Source of the DNA: CAMEON01 sp045128275
GTDB taxonomy: Bacteria; Bacillota; Clostridia; Oscillospirales; CAG-272
Assembly: GCA_045128275.1 (NCBI GenBank)
Contig: JBGVRH010000059.1
Coordinates: 17,229 to 81,228, forward strand
Length of the DNA stretch: 64,000 nt
Reading direction: 5' to 3'
The stretch's first letter is position 1. Every line of letters starts with the position of its first letter. This document shows positions 40,337 to 49,061 of this stretch, piece after piece. The position numbers and the translations under genes were made by a program. The notes under the pieces were generated by a model. It did no database searches. It saw only the letters and a list, made by a program, of their open reading frames with translations, and had not been told where the DNA came from.

Positions 40337-40780
40337 TCAGTTACAGACCAGCACGTGAACCTTGCCGACAATGTCGGTGTAGAGCTTGACGTCCAGGTCA
40401 TACTTGCCGTAGGCGCGGATGGGATCCGAGAGCTGGATCTTGCGCTTGTCAACGGTGATGCCGTACTCCTTCTGGAGCTGCTCGGCGATATCCTTGGCGG
40501 TGATGGAGCCGTAGAGACGGCCGTCAGCCCCCGAGGAGGCGGGGATCTTCACCAGGATGGTGTCCAGCTTGGCGGCCAGAGCCTTGGCCTCGGCGGTCTC
40601 CACCTCGATCTTATGCTTGATGGAGGCCTCGCGGCCCTTGATCTCGTTCATGACCTTGGCGTCAGCCTCAACGGCCAGCTTGCGGGGGAGGAGGAAATTG
40701 CGGGCGTATCCGTCGGATACGTTGATGACATCGTTCTTCTTTCCTTGACCCTTAACGTCAGCGAGCAATACTACTTTCAT
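40337..40780 (-). CDS. rplI: 50S ribosomal protein L9
   Basis: Large-subunit protein binding 23S rRNA near the L1 stalk. The 147-residue chain has the N-terminal L9 signature (MKVVLLADVKGQGKKNDVIN, VSDGYARNFLLPRKLAVEA), the long connecting helix (MNEIKGREASIKHKIEVE) and the C-terminal domain (GRLYGSITAKDIAEQLQKEY, IQLSDPIRAYGKYDLDVKL). Gene order yybS-gdpP-rplI-dnaB is standard for Firmicutes. GGAAA-type ribosome-binding sequence precedes the ATG. Confidence 0.97.
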   Translation of the reverse strand: MKVVLLADVKGQGKKNDVINVSDGYARNFLLPRKLAVEADAKVMNEIKGREASIKHKIEVETAEAKALAAKLDTILVKIPASSGADGRLYGSITAKDIAEQLQKEYGITVDKRKIQLSDPIRAYGKYDLDVKLYTDIVGKVHVLVCN

Positions 40781-40831
40781 GATGGGATTTCCTTTCTGTG
40801 TATGGGAGATGATTTTTTTGTTGGGTTGGAT

Positions 40832-43030
40832 TTATGCGGTGGCGCCGTCCTCGCGGGAGGAGCGGTCGTCTGCTTTGAACTGATCGGGGAACTGGAGCTT
40901 GTATTCGGCGATGGCGGCTATCAGAAGCTCGTAGGCCTCGGCAATACCGCCACTGACCTGGGCTCCAGCCATGTCGAAGTGTCCGCCGCCCTCCAGCTTT
41001 TCCATGATGAGCTGGACGTTGATCTTTCCCTTGGAGCGGGCGGAGATGGCGATGCCGCCGCTGACGGGAGCGAAGGCGAAGGAGGCCTCCACGCCCCGCA
41101 GGCTGAGGAGCTTATCCGCGGCCTTGGAGGCGGCGATGCGGTCGTTGGGGGTGGGGATGTGATCCTCGCTCAGCCAGGTGATGGCGAAGACCTCGGCGTG
41201 GACGTGGGTGTGGGCGTCGAAATCGCCCGCCACCAGCAGCTCGTCGATGCGCTCGTTGAAGAACTCCCGGGCGACACCCGTATGGGCGTTGCGGCTGTAC
41301 AGGTAGTAGGTCACGTCGAAGGTCTGGGCGCCTGCCGAGCGGGTGAAGTTGTGGGTGTCCAGCATGATGCCCGAGAGGAGCAGGTTGGCCTCCTCCTTGT
41401 GGAGGGTCTCGGCGTATTCGCTCTGCTGGAGGATCTCGGCGATGATCTCGCTGGCCGAGGACTTGGTGGCCTCGATATAGTGGAGGAAGGGAGTGAAGGG
41501 AAGCTCATCCACCAGGCGGTGGTGGTCAATGACCGCGATGCCCGATACACCGTCCGCGGCGGGGATACAGCTCACCAGCTGGGGAGCCTCGAAGATGGCG
41601 GGGTTGTTGACGTCGGTGATGATCAGCACCGTGTGGGTGGTGACCGATTGCTGGGCGGCGGCCTTGTCGATGAAGACACTCTCGTACTCGGGCAGGGTGG
41701 CCAGATGAGCCCGACAGATGGCGAAGGTATCGCAGGTCTTGTTGGTGACGATGTGAACGGGCACCCGCTCCTTGCCCTTGGCCGCCAGGATACTGCGGCA
41801 CAGGCGGTAGGCGCCTACGGCCGAGCCGATGGCGTCGAAATCGGGATTGGCGTGACTCATGATGAGGACGCGGTCGCAGTCGGACAGACGCCGCTCCAGG
41901 AGATGGGCGCTGACACGGGAGGAAATGGAGGTGTTGGACTCCAGGGTCTTGTGGGTGCCGCCAAAGTAGGACAGGCCGCCCACACCGCTGCGCTGGAGGG
42001 CTACCTGGTTTCCGCCTCTTTGCAGAGCCATATCCAGAGCCGCCGAGGCCGCCTTTTCCTTTTCCTGCATACTGCCGTCGATATCCGCGATGCCCATGGA
42101 CACCGACAGAGGGAAGGAGTTGTCACCCACGCGGATGTTCATGATATCGTCCAGGATGGAGAAGCCGTCGCGGACGCAGTCGCCCAGCCTTTCAGCCGAG
42201 AAGAGGGCCAGGTACTTGTCGCGGTCATACTCGCGGAGCATACCCCCCATGCCCTCCACCCAGGCGGTGAGGGTCTCCTCGATGAGGTTGGCGGTGGCGC
42301 GGTAGTTGGCACGGACGAACTGGGTCAGCTCCTGGAGGTTATCCAGCATGATGTAGGCCAGCACGACCCGCTCTCGGGCGGTCTCCTCGGCCAGCTCCAG
42401 GTAGTCGTTGACGTCACGGAACAGAAGGAAGAAGTAATGATCCCGCTCGCGGGGCATGAGGTAGCAGTCCAGGCTGTAGCGGCGGCCGTCGGTGAGGCGG
42501 GCTACGGTGTCCTCCCCGTCGCTCTCGTCGGTGGGGGCAGGGGACAGCACCGAGGGCGCGTCCTCCCCCGCGGATTCGGGGGAACGGGCGGCGGCGGTGA
42601 CCTTTTCAAAGGAGATGCCGGGGCAAAGCTCCTCCAGGGGGATGTTGCAAACAGGAGAGCGGAAGCCCAGGATCCGTTGCAGGGCGGTGTTGATGACCCG
42701 CACCATGCCGTCGCCGTTGACTACGGCGTAGGGAATGTCCACCTCGGCGCGGAACATACGGTAGACGTCCCCGCTGAGCTGCTCGGCGGCCTCCTCGGCT
42801 CGCTTCATTTCGGCGTACCGCAGGACGTAGGAGAGCAGGATGGCACCCGCCGTTACCAGGTAGAACACCAGCACGGCCAGGGCGATGAGGGGAAGACGGG
42901 GAAGCTTCAGGTAGGCCATGAGGGAGACCAGGCCCAGAAGCAGCAGACCCTCGGCCACGGTGATGGCGAAGGGGAGACGGAGATCCACCCACATGGAGCC
43001 GCGGGCGGAGGAATTCTTCTTGGGAGACAT
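40832..43030 (-). CDS. gdpP: Cyclic-di-AMP phosphodiesterase GdpP
   Basis: Membrane-bound phosphodiesterase hydrolysing c-di-AMP, thereby tuning potassium balance and wall stress. The 732-residue protein has two N-terminal membrane spans (about 18-70), a PAS-like domain (AVVNGDGMVRVINTALQRIL), a degenerate GGDEF domain (YDRDKYLALFSAERLGDCVR, where the GGDEF signature is lost, as is usual in GdpP), and DHH-DHHA1 catalytic domains with MSHANPDFDAIGSA, DVNNP, VIDHHR and the late GGGHFDMAGAQ. Lengths and order fit B. subtilis GdpP. The gene follows yybS by 33 bases. Confidence 0.96.
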   Translation of the reverse strand: MSPKKNSSARGSMWVDLRLPFAITVAEGLLLLGLVSLMAYLKLPRLPLIALAVLVFYLVTAGAILLSYVLRYAEMKRAEEAAEQLSGDVYRMFRAEVDIPYAVVNGDGMVRVINTALQRILGFRSPVCNIPLEELCPGISFEKVTAAARSPESAGEDAPSVLSPAPTDESDGEDTVARLTDGRRYSLDCYLMPRERDHYFFLLFRDVNDYLELAEETARERVVLAYIMLDNLQELTQFVRANYRATANLIEETLTAWVEGMGGMLREYDRDKYLALFSAERLGDCVRDGFSILDDIMNIRVGDNSFPLSVSMGIADIDGSMQEKEKAASAALDMALQRGGNQVALQRSGVGGLSYFGGTHKTLESNTSISSRVSAHLLERRLSDCDRVLIMSHANPDFDAIGSAVGAYRLCRSILAAKGKERVPVHIVTNKTCDTFAICRAHLATLPEYESVFIDKAAAQQSVTTHTVLIITDVNNPAIFEAPQLVSCIPAADGVSGIAVIDHHRLVDELPFTPFLHYIEATKSSASEIIAEILQQSEYAETLHKEEANLLLSGIMLDTHNFTRSAGAQTFDVTYYLYSRNAHTGVAREFFNERIDELLVAGDFDAHTHVHAEVFAITWLSEDHIPTPNDRIAASKAADKLLSLRGVEASFAFAPVSGGIAISARSKGKINVQLIMEKLEGGGHFDMAGAQVSGGIAEAYELLIAAIAEYKLQFPDQFKADDRSSREDGATA

Positions 43031-43063
43031 GGATTCAGCTCCTTTCGAAATGGTGTTGGGGGA

Positions 43064-44329
43064 TCAGCTCCCTCCAAAGGGGTCGTCGTCATCCTCGTTG
43101 AATTTCAGCTTGGAGGTGACGGCCTCGAAGATATGGCCGATGACCTCTACGGCGGCCAGGACGAAGGGGGCGATGAAAATGAGACAGAAGGCCAGGATGA
43201 TGACGTAGAACAGGCAGCCCATGGCGCGGGGGCCCTTCTTGGACAGACCTCGGGTGACCCGAAGCAGTCCCGCCAGAGCCAGCCCGGGGAGCAGGATCAG
43301 GTAGATGTTCTCAAAGACCACGCCCGAGAGGGTAGAGGTGGTTCCCAGATCCAGCATGACCGCCAGGTAGGCGATGAGGAAGACCACGCAGGAGATGAGG
43401 CTCATTTCAAAGGCCTTGACCCGATCGGTGACGCACTCCTCGAACTCAAAGGCCCGCAGAGCGGCGTGCTGGATGGACTGGCAGGCGGTGGAGAAGATGA
43501 GAACCGTCACCACGCAGGCGCCGGGGAGGAGGTTGAAGGCGTTGTTGACCTTGTTCTCCACGCTCTCATAGGCGGTCATCTTCTCCCACAGCTCGATCAT
43601 CTCGGGAGTGAGATCCTCGGGCATGGGCTGGGTGTGGATGGACAGGATCAGCTCCTGACGGAAGCCCTCCAGAGCCTCGGCCAGCACGGTGGGCTCCAGA
43701 GTCCCCAAGGCGCGGAGCAGGGAGATCACGAGGGGCACGGCCAGGGACAAGCCCAGGGCCAGAGCTGTTGCGCAGATCACACCGGTACGGGTGGGGCCGT
43801 CCTCCTTTTCGGCGGCGCGGCGGGTACCCGAGGCCAGGGCCCAGGCGGCGGGCCAGGGAACCAGCACCGCCAACGCCCCGATGGGATCGCGGGACAGAAG
43901 GGACGTGACACCGTAGGCCAGCAGAGGGATCAGGGGGATCCAGGGAATATGGGCTTTCTTTTGGGTGGCGATCAGCACCGAGCCTTCGCCCACCACGAAG
44001 ACCAGTCCGCAGAGAAGCCCCGCGGGGAAAATGCTTCTTGTGTAGAAGGTCAGGAACGCTCCCACCGTGATGAGCAGGAGAAGGGTTCCCTTGGCCGTGC
44101 GGGTCGCCCGCCACAGGTGGAAGACCAACAGCAGAATGGCAACGGCGGCGAAGATCTCGGGGACGCCGGGGGCTTCCTCGGGGGCGGGAACAAAGCAGGT
44201 CGCGCTGACCCCCAGGAGGGCCGAGGCGAGGAGCAGGAACAGGTGGAGTATGATACCCGCGGCACCCTGTATCCCGCGGCGGGGAATGGGGCAGAGGGGC
44301 GCGGGGGCGGCTTTCGGAGTGGGATTCAA
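43064..44329 (-). CDS. DUF2232 membrane protein (YybS-like)
   Basis: A 421-residue polytopic membrane protein with about eight to ten hydrophobic segments, in the position of B. subtilis yybS ahead of gdpP. Segments include LHLFLLLASALLGVSATCFV, LLLLITVGAFLTFYTRSIF, AGLLCGLVFVVGEGSVLIAT and, near the end, GCLFYVIILAFCLIFIAPFV. A helical loop (EDLTPEMIELWEKMTAYESV) precedes the last third. The tail is acidic (KFNEDDDDPFGGS). The start is uncertain: no ATG precedes residue ~240 in this frame. A TTG at 44327-44329 with AAAGG 10 bases upstream is the best candidate, since longer frames run through the promoter. The function is unknown; it is the first gene of the operon. Confidence 0.82.
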   Translation of the reverse strand: MNPTPKAAPAPLCPIPRRGIQGAAGIILHLFLLLASALLGVSATCFVPAPEEAPGVPEIFAAVAILLLVFHLWRATRTAKGTLLLLITVGAFLTFYTRSIFPAGLLCGLVFVVGEGSVLIATQKKAHIPWIPLIPLLAYGVTSLLSRDPIGALAVLVPWPAAWALASGTRRAAEKEDGPTRTGVICATALALGLSLAVPLVISLLRALGTLEPTVLAEALEGFRQELILSIHTQPMPEDLTPEMIELWEKMTAYESVENKVNNAFNLLPGACVVTVLIFSTACQSIQHAALRAFEFEECVTDRVKAFEMSLISCVVFLIAYLAVMLDLGTTSTLSGVVFENIYLILLPGLALAGLLRVTRGLSKKGPRAMGCLFYVIILAFCLIFIAPFVLAAVEVIGHIFEAVTSKLKFNEDDDDPFGGS

Positions 44330-44395
44330 GGCCGGGCATCCTTTCTTCGGTCTACCGATGGGAAACAGTATCCGAGCATACTTATAGATTATAAT

Positions 44396-44424
44396 AGTAT
44401 ACCATAATTTTTCGGATTTGTAAA
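44396..44424 (-). promoter_or_regulatory. Sigma-A promoter of the yybS-gdpP-rplI-dnaB-tilS-hpt-ftsH operon
   Basis: TTTACA and TATACT with a 17-base spacer on the minus strand, about 67 bases upstream of the proposed TTG start. Confidence 0.8.
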
Positions 44425-44463
44425 CATGCTTTCGAGGAATTTTTGGAAATTTCCCTGCGAGAA

Positions 44464-44492
44464 TTGTGAATTTTCTTTCTTTATGGTATAGA
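44464..44492 (+). promoter_or_regulatory. Promoter of a candidate small RNA upstream of rpoB
   Basis: TTGTGA and TATAGA with a 17-base spacer, on the plus strand. A hairpin-rich segment with a terminator follows within 100 bases. Confidence 0.55.
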
Positions 44493-44498
44493 ACACAT

Positions 44499-44588
44499 CC
44501 CCACACGGGGGAAAATCCTCCCCGAAGCCCTTTGGAAGGACGCCCGAGCCGTCCTGCTTCATCCTCACCGATCCAAGGGGGCTTTTTG
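44499..44588 (+). ncRNA. Candidate small RNA or attenuated leader between yybS and rpoB
   Basis: Starting about 7 bases after the -10 box at 44487, the segment folds as CCCC-N4-GGGG, then a long arm AAGCCCTTTGGA (44525-44536) pairing with TCCAAGGGGGCTT (44572-44584) around an inner hairpin GGACG-CCCGAGC-CGTCC. It ends in TTTTT, a full intrinsic terminator. No open frame fits. It lies upstream of the separate rpoB promoter at 44639, so it is either a free-standing small RNA of about 90 bases or an attenuator of a distal rpoB transcript. It is not recognisable to me as 6S, SRP or another known RNA. Confidence 0.45.
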
Positions 44589-44638
44589 TCTATTTTTATC
44601 AAATTCAAAAAATATCCAAAATATTTTGCGAAAACCCC

Positions 44639-44667
44639 TTGACAATACTTGCTTTCTGTGATAAAAT
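44639..44667 (+). promoter_or_regulatory. Sigma-A promoter of rpoB-rpoC
   Basis: TTGACA and TAAAAT with a 17-base spacer. The transcript would have an untranslated leader of about 310 bases (44674-44985) in which I see only short hairpins such as CTGCC-CTTC-GGCAG. No rplJ or rplL gene is present. Confidence 0.8.
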
Positions 44668-44985
44668 AGTAAACTGCATTATAATCGCTTTCACTATGGG
44701 CATCTCTGCCCTTCGGCAGGGTATCCGGTCAAAGAAAGGCGATTTTACGAGGCTTTCCTTGTGCAATTCAACGAAACCGCGGAGCGAGCGTTCCATACGA
44801 CTTCGACCGAGACATTTGCCGTGTCCTTGGGCTGTCCGTTTGGCTCATGAGGTCCCTGACGTGCGCGTGACGCGATTTCCGGGAATGTACAGCGAGATCC
44901 TCCCATATATCCCCCGCCGCCGTCCGGGAATTCGCCCGCTCGGTGCCACCTTCGATCAATGATTTGAAATGGAGTGATTAACCGA

Positions 44986-47900
44986 ATGATCAACCTGAAA
45001 GATCAGAGACTCGGCGAGAATGTCCGTAAGTCCTTCTCCCGCACCCGCTTCAATCTGGAGCTGCCCGACCTGGTAGAGATCCAGACCAAGTCCTACAAGT
45101 GGTTCCTCGAGGAAGGCCTGACCGAGGTCTTGCACGAGGTCTCCCCCATTACCGATTTCTCCGGTAATCTCCTCATTGAGTTCATTTCCTACAGCCTGGA
45201 CACCTCCAACCCCAACTATTCCGTGGAGGAGTGCAAGGAGCGCGACGTCAACTACGCCGCCCCCCTGAAGGTCAACGTCCGTCTGACCAACAAGCAGACG
45301 GGCGAGGTCAAGCAGACCGACATCTTCATGGGCGAGTTCCCCCTCATGACCGAGAACGGTACCTTCGTCATCAACGGTGCCGAGCGCGTCATCGTTTCCC
45401 AGATCATCCGTTCTCCCGGTATGTACTACGCCTCCGAGATCGACAAGACCCGTAAGCGTACCTACGCCGCCCAGATCATCCCCTAGCGCGGCGCATGGCT
45501 GGAGTATGAGACCGATATCAACGGCGTCATCTACGTCCGCATCGATAAGACCCGTAAGGTTCCCATGACCATGTTCATCCGCGCCCTGGGCCCCGAGACC
45601 CGCGACGAGATCTACGCCCTGCTGGGTGAGGACGAGCGTCTGAAGGTCACCTTCGACAAGGACGAGTGCGAGAACCTGGCCGCCGCCAACCACACCTCCG
45701 CCCACGTGGAGGCTCTGAAGGAGATCTACAAGAAGCTCCGTCCCGGTGAGCCCGCCATCGTGGAGTCCGCCGAGACCCTCATCAACAACTACTTCTTCGA
45801 TCCCAAGCGTTACGACATCGCCCCCGTCGGCCGCTACAAGTTCGACAAGAAGGTCGCCATCTCCTCCCGTATCTCCGGCCGCAAGCTGGCCGAGGCAGCC
45901 GTGTCTCCCTTCACCGGTGAGGTGATCTACGAGGCCGGCACCGTTCTGACCCACGATATGGCCCTCCAGGTGGAGCGCGCCGGTGTCAACGAGGTCGTGC
46001 TGGAGCTGGACAACGGCGAGACCATGAAGGTCCTGTCCAACAACACCCTGGAGCCCGAGTACATCATCGGTATGGATCTGGCTGACTGCGGCATCAAGGA
46101 GAGAGTCCGCATCGCTGTCCTCAACCAGATCATGCAGGATGCCGAGGGCGATCTGGACGTGATGAAGCAGCTTGTCAAGGAGAGAGCCGCCGAGCTTTGC
46201 CCCAAGCACATCACCAAGGACGATATCTTCGCTTCCATTAACTATATGCTGAACCTGACCCACGGCGTGGGCGAGGTGGACGACATCGACCACCTGGGTA
46301 ACCGCCGTATCCGTTCCGTGGGCGAGCAGCTCCAGAACCAGATCCGTATCGGCTTCGTCCGTATGGAGAAGATCATCAAGGAGCGCATGACCACCCAGGA
46401 TAACGATAAGCTGACCCCCCAGGCGCTCATCAACATCCGCCCCGTGGCCACCGTCATCCGTGAGTTCTTCGGTTCCTCTCAGCTGTCCCAGTTCGCTGAC
46501 CAGAACAACCCCCTGGCCGAGCTGACCCACCGCCGCCGTCTGTCGGCTCTGGGCCCCGGCGGTCTCTCCCGTGACCGCGCCTCCTTCGACGTCCGTGACG
46601 TGCACTACACCCACTACGGCCGTATGTGCCCCATCGAGACCCCCGAAGGTCCCAACATCGGTCTGATCTCCTACCTGACCACCTACGCTCGCATCAGCGA
46701 GTACGGCTTCATCGAGGCCCCCTACCGTAAGGTGGTTCACGAGACCGACGAGAACGGCAACCCCGTCCACCGCGTCACCGACGAGGTGGTGTATATGACC
46801 GCTGACATGGAGGATCGCTTCATCGTCGCCCAGGCAAACGAGCCTCTGGACGAGAACGGCTGCTTCGTGAACAAGAAGGTCACTGCCCGCGAGACCACCG
46901 AGATCGCCTCCATCGACGCCGCCAAGATCGACTACATGGACGTGTCTCCTAAGATGGTGGTGTCCGTGGCAACCGCTATGATCCCCTTCCTGGAGAACGA
47001 CGATAACTCCCGTGCACTGATGGGTGCGAACATGCAGAAGCAGGCAGTGCCTCTGATGGTCACCGACTCTCCCATCGTCGGTACCGGTATGGAGTACAAG
47101 GCCGCCGTGGATTCCGGCGTGGTCATCGTCGCCCGCAACGCAGGCCGCGTGGAGCGCGTGGAGGCCGACAAGATCGTCATCGTCACCGACGAGGGCGTCA
47201 AGGACACCTACCAGCTTCGCAAGTTCAAGAGAACCAACCAGGGCACCTGCTTCAACCAGAGACCCATCGTCAAGTTCGGTCAGTTGGTGGAGAAGGGCCA
47301 GGTCATCGCGGACGGCCCCGCTACCTCCAAGGGTGAGGTCGCTCTGGGTAAGAACGCCCTCATCGGCTTCATGACCTGGGAAGGCTACAACTACGAGGAC
47401 GCAGTCCTGCTCAACGAGAGACTGGTCCGCGACGACGTGTACACCTCCCTCCATATCGAGGAGTACACCCACGAGGCCCGCGACACCAAGCTGGGCCCGG
47501 AGGAGATCACCCGTGAGATCCCCAACGTCGGCGAGGACGTGCTGAAGGATCTGAACGCCGAGGGTATCGTCAAGAAGGGTACCGAGGTTCGCGCCGGTGA
47601 CATCCTGGTGGGTAAGATCACCCCCAAGGGCGAGACCGAGCTGACCGCTGAGGAGAGACTCCTTCGCGCCATCTTCGGGGAAAAGGCCCGCGAGGTTCGT
47701 GATACCTCCCTCCGCCTGCCCCACGGTGAGTCGGGCGTGGTGGTGGACATCCGCGTCTTCTCCCGCGAGGCCGGCGACGATCTGCCCGCCTCTGTCAACC
47801 GTGTGGTCAAGGTCTACATCGCCCAGAAGAGAAAGATCTCCGTGGGTGATAAGATGGCAGGCCGCCACGGTAACAAGGGTGTCGTTTCCCGCATCCTGCC

Positions 47901-48954
47901 TCCCGAGGATATGCCCTTCCTGCCCGACGGCACTCCCCTGGATATCGTTCTGAACCCCCTGGGCGTGCCTTCCCGTATGAACATCGGTCAGGTGCTGGAG
48001 GTTCACCTGGGTATCGCCTCCCGCCGCCTCGGCTGGAAGATCATGACCCCCGTGTTCGACGGTGCCAACGAGCGAGACATCTCCGAGTGCCTCCAGATGG
48101 CTGACTACAGCCGTCCCCTGTTCGCCGGTGAGAACCCCGAGGGTAAGGATCTGTTTGAGCTGACCTACGACGAGGAAGGCAACAAGCAGTATCGCAAGCT
48201 CACCCCCGACGAGAAGGGCAACACCGCCTACGTGGAGTCCCTCCGCGTGGCCGACGGCCTGCGCCTCTTCGACGGTAAGACCGTGCTGTACGACGGCCGT
48301 ACCGGTGAGCCCTTCGATAACCCTGTTACCGTGGGTATCATGTACTACCTCAAGCTGCACCACCTGGTTGACGATAAGATCCACGCCCGCTCCAACGGTC
48401 CCTACTCGCTGGTCACCCAGCAGCCTCTCGGCGGTAAGGCCCAGTTCGGCGGACAGAGATTCGGTGAGATGGAGGTCTGGGCCCTGGAGGCCTACGGCGC
48501 CGCCTACACCCTGCAGGAGATCCTCACCGTCAAGTCCGACGATATCACCGGCCGCCGCAAGGCTTATGAGGCCATCATCAAGGGTCAGAACATTCCTACC
48601 CCCGGTGTGCCTGAGTCCTTCAAGGTGCTGGTCAAGGAGCTCCAGGCTCTGGCCCTGGATATCCGCGTCCTGAACAGCAAGGGCGAGGAGATCGACCTGG
48701 CTACCCTGGGCGCAGACGACGACGGTCCTACCTACCGCCGCCACAATCCCCGTCTGGATCGCCACATCATGGATGAGGACGATACCGACGCCGCCGTGGG
48801 CCAGACCGTGGCCACCGACGCTCTCTCCGAGGGCTACCTCGTGGAGAAGAGCGAGCTGGACGGCTACGAGATGAGTGGCCGCGAGGATGACTTCTATGAG
48901 GAGGAGATCGAGTTTGAGGCCGAGTCCTACGAGGACGAGTCCTACGACGAGTGA
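44986..48954 (+). CDS. rpoB: RNA polymerase beta subunit, with one in-frame TAG
   Basis: Catalytic beta subunit of RNA polymerase, 1,322 codons. ATG 44986 follows GGAG at 44971. Homology is continuous from NLKDQRLGENVRKSFSRTRF to the acidic C-terminal tail, with fork and rifampicin-region segments (FFGSSQLSQFADQNNPLAEL, RRRLSALGPGGLSRDRASFD), MCPIETPEGPNIGLI, and the C-terminal DKMAGRHGNKGVVS and PLGGKAQFGGQRFGEMEVWA. At 45484-45486 the codon after AAQIIP is TAG and the frame continues at once with RGAWLEYETD. Other bacteria have Tyr or Asn here, so TAC to TAG, a single base, would explain it. The rest of the reading frame is undamaged, so a sequencing error or natural readthrough is more likely than a dead gene. 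In the rifampicin region, Ala replaces the Met of E. coli position 515. Confidence 0.93.
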
Positions 48955-49061
48955 TCCCCGACAGTCTCCCGCAACCGTGAGCTTTTCAATCCCGTCGGGG
49001 CAGGAAATACGCCCTGACCCCGACGGCAGACCACAATATATATAATGAATGGAGAAGAACT

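Noticed and set aside
44499..44588. SRP RNA or 6S RNA
   Set aside because: The conserved GGAAGGAAGCAGCC-type SRP loop is absent, and the length and central bubble do not fit 6S RNA.
45565..48954. A separate N-terminally truncated rpoB starting at 45565
   Set aside because: It would lack the first ~190 residues; homology runs without shift across the TAG, so one interrupted gene is the better reading.
44986..48954. General reassignment of TAG to a sense codon
   Set aside because: The cassette 1 LRR gene ends in TAG right before its terminator, and no other in-frame TAG was seen in essential genes here; reassignment is not supported from this window alone.
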